A DNA stretch of 64,000 bases from Bacillus sp. OV322 (lineage in GTDB: Bacteria; Bacillota; Bacilli; Bacillales; DSM-1321): the NCBI RefSeq assembly GCF_900112495.1, contig NZ_FOMA01000001.1, positions 682,001-746,000 of the forward strand, in the 5' to 3' direction. Positions 54,778-63,189 of this stretch are shown here, in pieces. How positions within the stretch are numbered: position 1 is the first letter of the stretch; the number at the start of each line of letters is the position of its first letter. The notes beneath the pieces are model-generated. The model saw only the letters and a program-made list of their open reading frames with translations, searched no databases and was not told where the DNA came from. Position numbers and translations under genes: made by a program.

Positions 54778-56032
54778 TGAAATGCTTTCGCAGGACGAAA
54801 TTGATGCCCTCTTAAGAGGGACGGATGATACCGGCGAAACAGCTGCTCCAAATGTGGAAGACTTTTTAACTTCAATGGAACAAGATGCCCTTGGCGAAGT
54901 TGGAAATATATCTTTTGGAAGCTCCGCTACTGCTTTGTCAACTTTATTAAATCAAAAGGTTGAAATAACGACTCCATCTGTTAGCTTAATCGAGAGAAAC
55001 AGGATTTCAGAGGAATTTCCTCAGCCTTATGTAGCCATACAGGTAAATTACACAGAAGGATTTGCAGGTGTGAACCTTCTTGTTATAAAACAAAGCGATG
55101 CAGCCATTATTGCCGATTTAATGCTGGGCGGGAATGGAATCGAACCGGCAGATCTACTTGGAGAAATTCAGCTCAGCGCCGTACAGGAAGCCTTTAACCA
55201 GATGATGGGATCTGCGGCGACTTCTATGTCAACCATTTTCAGTAAAAAGGTCGACATTTCGCCGCCGACGATTGATATTTTGAATATTGAAGAAGGACAA
55301 GGAGAAGAGACCATTCCCCAGGAAGATTATCTTGCCAAAATTTCCTTCAGGCTAAAAGTGGGGGAATTGATTGATTCATCGATCATGCAGCTTCTTCCTT
55401 TGCATTTTGCAAAAAGTCTTGTAGACCAATTGCTGAATCCGCAGAGCGATGAAGCATTCGTGTCCAATGGTTCGCCAGCGGGACATGAACAAAATCATGT
55501 CAAAGAAACACAGCAGGCTCCTTCTGCATCTTCCCATACAAAGGCGGTTCAGGAGAGCCGGATTTCCAATGAACATCAGCAATCCTATAATGGAAATGAC
55601 CATGCATATGGAGGAGACACACAGCAGCACACACAGGCTTCTGCTCCGGTGCACCAAAACCCTGGAACTCCTCAGCATTTGGGATCTTCATATCAAGATA
55701 CCAATCAGAAAGTGGATGTACAGCCGGCAAGTTTTTCAGAATTCCAGCCATATCCTTTGCAGGAGACGGAAACGAAAAACCTTAACATGCTATTGGACAT
55801 ACCCTTACAGGTAACGGTGGAGCTTGGAAGAACTAATCGTTCGGTAAAGGAAATTCTTGAATTATCTTCAGGATCCATCATCGAACTTGATAAGCTGGCA
55901 GGAGAACCGGTTGATATCCTGGTTAACAGCCGACTGATAGCCAAAGGAGAAGTAGTTGTCATTGATGAAAACTTCGGAGTAAGAGTCACAGATATAGTCA
56001 GTCAAACAGATCGTTTAAAAAAACTTAGATAA
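54767..56032 (+). CDS. fliY: flagellar switch protein and CheY-P phosphatase FliY
   Basis: C-ring component and CheY phosphatase of Gram-positives. The product is 421 residues. The N-terminal CheY-binding peptide MLSQDEIDALLRG repeats the FliM motif. Two CheC-type active-site regions are present (LGEVGNISFGSSATALSTLL near 45-64, and LSAVQEAFNQMMGSAATSMS near 135-154). A long Gln/His/Ser-rich linker (about 228-320) leads to a C-terminal FliN domain (about 338-420; LDIPLQVTVELGRTNRSVKEIL). SD AAGGGGGGAG precedes ATG 54767. Confidence 0.97.
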   Translation: MVSDEMLSQDEIDALLRGTDDTGETAAPNVEDFLTSMEQDALGEVGNISFGSSATALSTLLNQKVEITTPSVSLIERNRISEEFPQPYVAIQVNYTEGFAGVNLLVIKQSDAAIIADLMLGGNGIEPADLLGEIQLSAVQEAFNQMMGSAATSMSTIFSKKVDISPPTIDILNIEEGQGEETIPQEDYLAKISFRLKVGELIDSSIMQLLPLHFAKSLVDQLLNPQSDEAFVSNGSPAGHEQNHVKETQQAPSASSHTKAVQESRISNEHQQSYNGNDHAYGGDTQQHTQASAPVHQNPGTPQHLGSSYQDTNQKVDVQPASFSEFQPYPLQETETKNLNMLLDIPLQVTVELGRTNRSVKEILELSSGSIIELDKLAGEPVDILVNSRLIAKGEVVVIDENFGVRVTDIVSQTDRLKKLR

Positions 56033-56049
56033 TCAGGGGGAAAATAAAA

Positions 56050-56412
56050 ATGGCACACAAAATATTGATTGTTGATGATGCAGCTTTCATGAGGATGATG
56101 ATTAAGGATATTTTATCAAAAAATGGTTTTGAAATTGTAGGAGAAGCAGCAGACGGGGCACAGGCAGTGGAAAAATACCGTGAAACACAGCCTGACCTGG
56201 TCACAATGGATATTACAATGCCTGAAATGGATGGCATTTCTGCCTTGAAGGAAATTAAAAAACTAAATCCTAATGCCAAGGTCATCATGTGCTCCGCCAT
56301 GGGGCAGCAGGCGATGGTAATCGATGCCATCCAGGCCGGCGCAAAAGACTTTATCGTTAAACCATTCCAGGCAGACCGTGTATTAGAGGCTATTAATAAA
56401 ACATTAAGCTAA
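56050..56412 (+). CDS. cheY: chemotaxis response regulator CheY
   Basis: Receiver-domain protein phosphorylated by CheA; it binds the switch to set rotation direction. The product is 120 residues. Asp9 and Asp10 and the phosphorylation site Asp54 (TMDITMPEMDG) are present, with Lys104 in VKPF and the conserved switch residues between. It is full length with no output domain. It sits directly after fliY, whose product removes its phosphate. A GGGGGA SD precedes ATG 56050. Confidence 0.97.
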   Translation: MAHKILIVDDAAFMRMMIKDILSKNGFEIVGEAADGAQAVEKYRETQPDLVTMDITMPEMDGISALKEIKKLNPNAKVIMCSAMGQQAMVIDAIQAGAKDFIVKPFQADRVLEAINKTLS

Positions 56413-56433
56413 CACATAAGAGGTGTCATCATC

Positions 56434-57096
56434 TTGGCGTTCATAACAAAAATAACTTTTACTTTGCTGCTTCTTTTTGCTGCCCCTATTACTTCGGCTG
56501 ATTTTGCACATGCCTCTTCTTTTGATAAAAGTGTAAAAGATGCTTATGCCAAGCCCAATGACGATCAGGGAAACAGCAAAAAAGAAACAGCAAAAGAATC
56601 TGCAAACCTCCAAGCGGGAAGTGCCGGATTAACATTCATGGACTTTTTACGGGTAATCCTCGCTACGATATTTGTAGTGGCACTTCTTTATCTGCTGCTC
56701 AGGTTTATGAATAAAAAAAGCAAGGCCTATCAAAAAGCAAACTTTATCGAAAATCTGGGCGGTGCAAGCCTTGGCTCAAACCGCTCTGTCCAGCTCATAA
56801 AGGTGGGGGGCAGGATGCTTGTTGTGGGAGTAGGAGAAAACATACAGCTGCTGAAGGAAATAGATGATCAAGCAGAGTATAAGGAAATCCTTGAAAATTA
56901 CAATGGCAGAATGGATCATTTGCTTCAGCCGGCTGATATTCTTTCAAAGTTGAAAAAGAAGATGAACAGCAAAAAAAATGAAGGTTCGGGCGGTTCAAGC
57001 TTTTCGCTGCGGCTGAAAGAACAGCTCGCAGAAATGTCTGAAAGCAGAAAAAGGACTTTTAAGGAAATGGAAAAGAAGGGAAGAGACACAGAGTGA
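56434..57096 (+). CDS. fliZ: flagellar biosynthetic protein FliO/FliZ
   Basis: Membrane protein that helps assemble the FliP ring of the export gate. The product is 220 residues. There is an N-terminal signal peptide (TLLLLFAAPITSADFAHA), a short external part, and one transmembrane helix at about 73-93 (VILATIFVVALLYLLLRFM). The cytoplasmic FliO domain follows (NFIENLGGASLGSNRSVQL, GGRMLVVGVGENIQLL) and a basic tail. The start is TTG 56434, seven bases after AGAGGTG. It overlaps fliP by four bases. Confidence 0.93.
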   Translation: MAFITKITFTLLLLFAAPITSADFAHASSFDKSVKDAYAKPNDDQGNSKKETAKESANLQAGSAGLTFMDFLRVILATIFVVALLYLLLRFMNKKSKAYQKANFIENLGGASLGSNRSVQLIKVGGRMLVVGVGENIQLLKEIDDQAEYKEILENYNGRMDHLLQPADILSKLKKKMNSKKNEGSGGSSFSLRLKEQLAEMSESRKRTFKEMEKKGRDTE

Positions 57097-57758
57097 ATCA
57101 GTTCATGGAGTTTTTTAACAGCAGCGATCCCGGAAATGTGTCTACTTCCGTAAAACTAGTCCTTATGCTTACTGTGCTGTCGCTTGCGCCAAGCATCCTG
57201 ATTTTGATGACCTGCTTTACGAGGATTATTATCGTGCTGAGTTTTGTTAGAACATCGCTTGCAACACAGCAAATGCCTCCCAATCAAGTAATTGTAGGGC
57301 TTGCGCTCTTTCTGACATTTTTCATTATGGCTCCCACTTTTCAGCAGGTTAATGAAAAGGCCCTCACTCCATTATTTGAGGAGAAAATTAATCTTGAACA
57401 GGCATATGACCGTGCGTCCGTGCCATTCAAAGAATTCATGAGCGCCCATACCAGGCAAAAAGATCTTGCTTTATTCCTGGATTATGCAAAAATAAGCAAA
57501 CCAAAAACCATTCAGGATATCCCATTGACAGCCATGGTTCCTGCATATGCAATAAGTGAAATTAAAACAGCATTTCAAATAGGCTTCATGATTTTTATAC
57601 CCTTTCTTGTCATTGATATGGTTATTGCGAGTGTGCTTATGTCAATGGGAATGATGATGCTGCCGCCGGTAATGATTTCCCTGCCATTTAAGATCCTTCT
57701 ATTTGTTCTGGTGGACGGCTGGTATTTAGTTGTGAAATCCTTATTACAAAGCTTTTAG
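57093..57758 (+). CDS. fliP: flagellar export gate protein FliP
   Basis: Forms the pentameric core of the export gate in the membrane. The product is 221 residues with four hydrophobic segments. Family signatures are LSLAPSILILMTCFTRIIIVLSFVR (residues about 29-53; key part MTCFTRI), PPNQVIVGLALFLTFFIMAP, and near the C-terminus IPFLVIDMVIASVLMSMGMMMLPPV (key part SMGMMMLPP). GTG 57093 overlaps the fliZ stop (GTGA). A weaker alternative is ATG 57105. Confidence 0.96.
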   Translation: MNQFMEFFNSSDPGNVSTSVKLVLMLTVLSLAPSILILMTCFTRIIIVLSFVRTSLATQQMPPNQVIVGLALFLTFFIMAPTFQQVNEKALTPLFEEKINLEQAYDRASVPFKEFMSAHTRQKDLALFLDYAKISKPKTIQDIPLTAMVPAYAISEIKTAFQIGFMIFIPFLVIDMVIASVLMSMGMMMLPPVMISLPFKILLFVLVDGWYLVVKSLLQSF

Positions 57759-57775
57759 TAAAGCAGGTGAAGAAT

Positions 57776-58045
57776 ATGAGTCCAGATTTTGTTGTTCAAG
57801 TTGCCAAGCAAGGCATTTATACCATCCTGATTGTTTGCGGGCCGCTCATACTGATAGCTCTTGGTGTTGGCCTTCTTGTGAGCATATTCCAGGCGACCAC
57901 GCAAATCCAGGAACAGACCCTTGCGTTTGTCCCGAAAATTGTAGCGGTGCTGCTGGGTTTGATTCTGCTCGGCCCGTGGATGCTGAGCCATATGCTGTCA
58001 TATGCAAATGAAATATTCAGCAATCTGAATCAGTTTGTAGGTTAA
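57776..58045 (+). CDS. fliQ: flagellar export gate protein FliQ
   Basis: Two-helix membrane component of the FliP5-FliQ4-FliR1 export gate. The product is 89 residues, the usual length. Hydrophobic helices are at about 17-40 (TILIVCGPLILIALGVGLLV) and 52-72, with the conserved SIFQATTQIQEQTL between them. I start at ATG 57776, five bases after AGGTGA; the GTG at 57767 is inside that SD. fliR begins two bases after its stop. Confidence 0.96.
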   Translation: MSPDFVVQVAKQGIYTILIVCGPLILIALGVGLLVSIFQATTQIQEQTLAFVPKIVAVLLGLILLGPWMLSHMLSYANEIFSNLNQFVG

Positions 58046-58047
58046 TC

Positions 58048-58824
58048 ATGCAAAATATATTGCCTTATTTTCCTGCATTTTTATTAGTGTTCGTGCGTGT
58101 GTCTTCATTTTTTGTGACCATGCCGTTTTTCTCATACCGTACTGTGCCCAGTTCCCATCGGATAGGCCTCAGTTTTTTTCTTTCCTGGATTATGTACTAT
58201 TCAATTAAGGCACCCATTCTTGAATTGGATTCAGCCTATTTCCTGCTCATATTAAAAGAGATACTAGTAGGTTTGATGATTGGTTTCGCAGCCTATATGA
58301 TACTTTCCGCTGTACAGATTGCAGGCGGATTCATTGATTTTCAGCTTGGCTTCAGCATTGCCAATGTAATTGATCCCCAGACCGGTACCCAAAGTCCGCT
58401 CACTGGCCAATACTTATATACCATCGCTCTGTTATTTTTATTAGGATCAGACGGCCACCACTTATTGATGGATGGCATATTTTACAGTTATCAGTTTATC
58501 CCGATAGACAAAATGTTCATTCCATTTGGCAGCGAAAATCTTATGCTGTATATGGTTAAGGCTTTTAACCAGACTTTCATTATTGCCTTTCAGATGTCCA
58601 TACCTGTTGTGGGGAGTTTGTTTCTGGTAGACGTGGGGCTTGGAATTGTTGCGCGGACTGTCCCGCAGTTAAATATTTTCGTAGTGGGGATACCAGTTAA
58701 AATTGCCGCAGGGTTTCTCGTTCTTATCGCTGTAATGGGCATGATGATGATGGCTGTGCAGCATCTATTTGGGTATTTGCTCATTACCATGAGAGGGCTG
58801 ATGAAGCTCATGGGAGGAACATAG
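58048..58824 (+). CDS. fliR: flagellar export gate protein FliR
   Basis: Single-copy gate subunit combining FliP-like and FliQ-like helices. The product is 258 residues with about six hydrophobic segments. Conserved features include VRVSSFFVTMPFFSYRTVPS, ILVGLMIGFAAYMILSAVQIAG and LLVDVGLGIVARTVPQLNIF-type sequence (seen as LVDVGLGIVARTVPQLN). The SD is weak (TAGG), suggesting coupling with fliQ. flhB starts one base after its stop. Confidence 0.96.
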   Translation: MQNILPYFPAFLLVFVRVSSFFVTMPFFSYRTVPSSHRIGLSFFLSWIMYYSIKAPILELDSAYFLLILKEILVGLMIGFAAYMILSAVQIAGGFIDFQLGFSIANVIDPQTGTQSPLTGQYLYTIALLFLLGSDGHHLLMDGIFYSYQFIPIDKMFIPFGSENLMLYMVKAFNQTFIIAFQMSIPVVGSLFLVDVGLGIVARTVPQLNIFVVGIPVKIAAGFLVLIAVMGMMMMAVQHLFGYLLITMRGLMKLMGGT

Positions 58825-58825
58825 G

Positions 58826-59917
58826 ATGGATTTAAACTGGCTTCGTTTGGATCTGCAATTTTTCGCAGGGGAAAAAACAGAAAAGGCTACACCAAAAAAG
58901 AGAGAAGATGCCAAAAAAAAGGGGCAGGTGGCAAAAAGCCAGGATATCAATACAGCTGCCGTTTTGCTTGCTGTTTTTCTGGTTCTGTTATTTTCAGGCA
59001 CTTATATGAAAGATCAGTTTTTAGGTCTTATGAAGGAATCTTTTCAAAAAGATTTTATGCTTTATAAACTGACAGAAGAAAATACCCAGGCCATGCTTGT
59101 TCATATACTGAAAAAAATGGCCCTTATACTGGCCCCGATTCTTGGAGCAGCATTAGCTGCAGCGGTAGCAGCCAATTTTATGCAGGTAGGATTCTTATTT
59201 TCCACAGAAAGCATTCAATTTAAACTCGATAAAATAGACCCAATAAAGGGTTTTAAACGAATATTTTCTCTTAGGGCAATCGTCGAACTTTTAAAATCTA
59301 TTTTAAAAATATCATTCGTAGGCCTGGTAACCTTTTTTGTTATCTGGCAGCGAATGGATGAAATCATGACACTTTCTCAAAAAAGTGCAGGGATGGCGAT
59401 GATTACGCTGGCCGATATCACGGTAAAAGTGGGCCTGTATGCAACAGGTGCTTTACTGTTTTTGTCTCTTTTGGATTACATGTATCAAAAATTTGACTTC
59501 GAAAAAAATATTCGGATGTCCAAGCAGGATATCAAGGACGAATATAAAAATATAGAGGGCGATCCTTTAATAAAGTCGAAAATTAAACAAAAGCAAAGGG
59601 AAATGGCCATGCAGCGGATGATGCAGGAAGTTCCGAAAGCAGATGTGGTCATCACAAACCCGACACATTTTGCCATAGCCCTTAAATATGATGAAGATAA
59701 ACTGGATGCACCCTTTGTAATTGCAAAAGGTGCTGACTTTATCGCCCAGAAAATAAAACTTGTTGCAAAAGAAAATGACATCATTATGATGGAAAATCGG
59801 CCTCTCGCAAGGGCGCTTTATGATCAGACTGAAATAGGCCAGGCGATTCCTGAAGAATTCTTCAAAGCAATTGCTGAAATTCTGGCTTTTGTATATAAGA
59901 CAAAAGGTAAGATATAA
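58826..59917 (+). CDS. flhB: flagellar export switch protein FlhB
   Basis: Controls substrate specificity of export by autocleavage. The product is 363 residues. A short N-terminal part (LQFFAGEKTEKATPKKRED) and four membrane segments (about 45-215) precede the cytoplasmic domain, with the autocleavage motif Asn278-Pro279-Thr280-His281 in VITNPTHFAIALKYD. The C-terminal half matches the stand-alone YlqH at 25733-26011. SD GGGAGG precedes ATG 58826. A 75-base gap follows before flhA. Confidence 0.97.
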   Translation: MDLNWLRLDLQFFAGEKTEKATPKKREDAKKKGQVAKSQDINTAAVLLAVFLVLLFSGTYMKDQFLGLMKESFQKDFMLYKLTEENTQAMLVHILKKMALILAPILGAALAAAVAANFMQVGFLFSTESIQFKLDKIDPIKGFKRIFSLRAIVELLKSILKISFVGLVTFFVIWQRMDEIMTLSQKSAGMAMITLADITVKVGLYATGALLFLSLLDYMYQKFDFEKNIRMSKQDIKDEYKNIEGDPLIKSKIKQKQREMAMQRMMQEVPKADVVITNPTHFAIALKYDEDKLDAPFVIAKGADFIAQKIKLVAKENDIIMMENRPLARALYDQTEIGQAIPEEFFKAIAEILAFVYKTKGKI

Positions 59918-59992
59918 AATTGGACAGGCTGTAAATGCCTCGAACACTTGATTTAAACACGCAGTAAAAATCAGTTAGGAGAGAAAAGTAAT

Positions 59993-62029
59993 ATGTCAGC
60001 AAGAGATTTAACGGTTTTGATAAGTGTCATAATGATTGTTGCCATGCTGATCATACCCCTGCCAACATGGTTGTTAAGTATATTGATTTTATTAAATATT
60101 TCTCTTGCACTTCTTGTTATTCTTACCACTATGAATATGAAGGAGCCGCTTGAATTCTCCATTTTCCCTTCGCTGTTATTGCTGCTTACGCTATTCAGGC
60201 TTGGGCTGAATGTTTCGACTACCCGTTCTATTTTAACAAAAGGGGAGGCCGGTGGAGTAGTTGAAACGTTTGGAACCTTTGTTGTTGGCGGAAATGTTCT
60301 TGTCGGACTAGTTGTATTCCTTATCTTGATAATTATCCAGTTTATCGTAATCACAAAAGGATCTGAGCGTGTATCCGAGGTGGCAGCGCGTTTTACTTTA
60401 GATGCGATGCCAGGTAAGCAAATGAGCATTGATGCTGATTTGAATGCAGGAATGATTTCGGAAGCTGAGGCACGTGAACGGCGGGAAAAGGTAGGAATGG
60501 AAGCGGACTTTTACGGGTCCATGGATGGAGCCAGCAAGTTTGTCAAAGGAGATGCCATTGCGGGGATCATTATTGTTCTGATAAACCTGATTTTTGGAAT
60601 GGTTATTGGAATTTTGCAGCAGGGAATGGGTTTCAGTGAAGCCGCAACCCACTTTTCGCTCCTTACAGTCGGAGACGGAATTGTCAGCCAGGTTCCCGCC
60701 CTTCTGATCTCAACGGCAACTGGTATAGTTGTAACAAGAGCTGCTTCCAAAGGGAATCTTGGCTCAGATATCACATCACAGCTGCTTGCTTATCCCACCA
60801 TGCTTTATGTGACATCTGGAACCATCTTTCTTCTCGGGCTGTTTACGCCTATCACAGATTTATTGACCATACCTATCGCCGGACTGCTTGCATTTGCAGG
60901 CTACACCATTAAAAAGAAACCTGTGCCTAATGAATTAGAAATGCAGGAAATGGAAGAAGAAATTGATACAGAAGAAATGAAAAGCCCTGAAAGTGTTGTC
61001 AATCTTCTAAGTGTCGATCCGATTGAGTTTGAATTTGGCTACGGTCTTATTCCTCTTGCCGATGCAAATCAGGGCGGAGATCTCCTTGACCGGGTAGTGA
61101 TGATCCGAAGGCAGCTGGCCATTGAATTGGGTCTTGTCATACCTGTTGTCAGAATCAGGGACAATATTCAATTGAATCCCAATGAATACCGTCTGAAGAT
61201 CAAAGGTAATGAAATGGCCCGCGGGGAACTTTTGCTGGATCACTATCTTGCCATGAGCCCGGGCATTGAAGATGATTCTATAGATGGCATAGATACAATT
61301 GAACCTTCATTCGGATTGCCGGCCAAATGGATTGCAGAAGATGTGAAAGAGCATGCAGAAATGATGGGATATACAGTGGTGGATCCCCCTAGTGTGGTTT
61401 CCACGCATATTACCGAAGTCATTAAAGCAAATGCGCATGAATTATTGGGCAGGCAGGAAACGAAGCAGCTGATCGATCACTTGCATGAAACAGCCCCTAT
61501 TCTAGTGGATGAAGTGACACCTAATCCATTAACCATTGGTGAAGTGCAAAAGGTGCTTGGTAAATTGCTTCGCGAAAAAATATCAATACGGAATCTTCCA
61601 GTTATTTTTGAAACACTGGCAGACTACGGAAAGATGTCTTCTGATACCGATTTGCTCACTGAATATGTACGCCAGAATTTAGCAAGGCAAATTACGAACG
61701 AGCTGTCTTCAGGAGAAGAAAGCCTGAAAGTTATCACTCTATCTGGCAGGGTGGAAAAAACGATAGCAGATTCCGTTCAGCAGACAGAGCATGGCAATTA
61801 TCTTTCACTGGATCCTAATGATTCCCAGGAAATACTGGAATCCATTTCTTCAAAGCTTGAAGAGCTGGCACTTATGGAGCAATCTCCCATAGTCCTCTGT
61901 TCTCCAGCTGTCCGTATGTATGTAAGGCAATTAACAGAAAGATATTTTCCGCAGGTTCCGATTCTTTCTTATAATGAGCTGGAATCAAATATTGAAGTAC
62001 AAAGTGTTGGGGTGGTGAACATAGGGTGA
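59993..62029 (+). CDS. flhA: flagellar export protein FlhA
   Basis: Largest membrane part of the export machine; its cytoplasmic ring receives substrate-chaperone complexes. The product is 678 residues. About eight membrane segments lie in residues 1-310, with the FHIPEP-family signature RLGLNVSTTRSILTKGEAGG (about 64-83) and conserved DADLNAGMISEAEARERR. The C-terminal cytoplasmic domain is about 330-678. SD TTAGGAGAG precedes ATG 59993. It overlaps flhF by four bases. Confidence 0.98.
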   Translation: MSARDLTVLISVIMIVAMLIIPLPTWLLSILILLNISLALLVILTTMNMKEPLEFSIFPSLLLLLTLFRLGLNVSTTRSILTKGEAGGVVETFGTFVVGGNVLVGLVVFLILIIIQFIVITKGSERVSEVAARFTLDAMPGKQMSIDADLNAGMISEAEARERREKVGMEADFYGSMDGASKFVKGDAIAGIIIVLINLIFGMVIGILQQGMGFSEAATHFSLLTVGDGIVSQVPALLISTATGIVVTRAASKGNLGSDITSQLLAYPTMLYVTSGTIFLLGLFTPITDLLTIPIAGLLAFAGYTIKKKPVPNELEMQEMEEEIDTEEMKSPESVVNLLSVDPIEFEFGYGLIPLADANQGGDLLDRVVMIRRQLAIELGLVIPVVRIRDNIQLNPNEYRLKIKGNEMARGELLLDHYLAMSPGIEDDSIDGIDTIEPSFGLPAKWIAEDVKEHAEMMGYTVVDPPSVVSTHITEVIKANAHELLGRQETKQLIDHLHETAPILVDEVTPNPLTIGEVQKVLGKLLREKISIRNLPVIFETLADYGKMSSDTDLLTEYVRQNLARQITNELSSGEESLKVITLSGRVEKTIADSVQQTEHGNYLSLDPNDSQEILESISSKLEELALMEQSPIVLCSPAVRMYVRQLTERYFPQVPILSYNELESNIEVQSVGVVNIG

Positions 62030-63189
62030 AGGTAAAAAAGTATACGGCGTCTTCTATGTCAGAAGCCATGAAGCAAATACGAGAAGAGCTCGGAGCGGAC
62101 GCAGTCATTTTAAATTCAAAACCGCTATTTTCCGGCGGATTTCTTGGTTTATTTAAAAAAAGAAGCATCGAAGTAATAGCTGCCGCTGATCCCGACAGCA
62201 GCAGCCTTCAAGCAAGAAAGCAAAAAGAGAGAAAACAGCCGGCTGTCCCAAAAGCTGATAACAGCATGGCAGCAAAGCCTTTAACACCTCAGCCTATTCA
62301 GCCGCAGCCTGATGTGGTGAAGGAATTAGCAGATTTAAAATCTCTGATTCTAAAAATGCAATCCAAGGATTCTCAAAAAAATTTCCCGGAACCTTTAAAG
62401 GAAATTTGGGATACGCTTTACGGACAGGAAGTAGATGAAGCCATTCTTGCTGAAATCATGGAGAAACTGATGCTCAGGTGGCAGGAAGCTGGAGGTGGCA
62501 TCCCTGAAGAAATGCTGAATCAGTATAGTAAAGAGGCACTTCTTGATAAAATGCCCTCAGGCGCGTTCGATGCAAGTAACTTTGAAAAAAAGTATATTAC
62601 GATAGTCGGTCCTACTGGAGTCGGCAAAACTACTACATTGGCAAAAATAGCTGCTGAATGCATTTTGAAACAAAATAAAAAAGTGGCTTTTATTACTACG
62701 GATACATACAGGATTGCTGCGATTGACCAGCTGAAAACATATGCAAAGATTCTGAATGTGCCTATTGAGGTTGCCTATAATCTGGAGGATTTCAGGAAGG
62801 CCGCCGAGAGGTTTTCGCATTATGATGCGGTATTTATTGATACGGCAGGCAGAAATTTCAGAAATCCCCAATATGTTAGTGACTTAAAGGATATTATCGA
62901 TTTTTCTTATGATACTGAATCCTATCTTGTTTTGTCACTGACATCTAAACAAAAAGATATGGAAGATATATATAAACAGTTCTCAGCTATACCTATCAAG
63001 CAGCTGATTTTTACAAAAGCGGATGAAACGGCCACATATGGAGCAATGCTTAATTTTTTGATTCATCAGCAAGTAGGTGCGGCATATATAACAAATGGAC
63101 AAAATGTTCCTGATGACATTGAGAAAGCAACACCGGAAAATATAATAGAAACTGTTTTTGGAGAGAAAAAATATGAAGGATCAAGCTGA
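62026..63189 (+). CDS. flhF: SRP-type GTPase FlhF
   Basis: Sets the position and number of flagella; partner of FlhG. The product is 387 residues. The N-terminal B domain (KKYTASSMSEAMKQIREELG) and a Pro/Gln-rich linker precede the NG domain with [17 protein letters not shown] (near residue 193), TTDTYRIAAIDQLKTYA, DTAGRN and FTKADETATYGAMLN. GTG 62026 overlaps the flhA stop. The 3' end overlaps flhG by 17 bases. Confidence 0.97.
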   Translation: MKVKKYTASSMSEAMKQIREELGADAVILNSKPLFSGGFLGLFKKRSIEVIAAADPDSSSLQARKQKERKQPAVPKADNSMAAKPLTPQPIQPQPDVVKELADLKSLILKMQSKDSQKNFPEPLKEIWDTLYGQEVDEAILAEIMEKLMLRWQEAGGGIPEEMLNQYSKEALLDKMPSGAFDASNFEKKYITIVGPTGVGKTTTLAKIAAECILKQNKKVAFITTDTYRIAAIDQLKTYAKILNVPIEVAYNLEDFRKAAERFSHYDAVFIDTAGRNFRNPQYVSDLKDIIDFSYDTESYLVLSLTSKQKDMEDIYKQFSAIPIKQLIFTKADETATYGAMLNFLIHQQVGAAYITNGQNVPDDIEKATPENIIETVFGEKKYEGSS

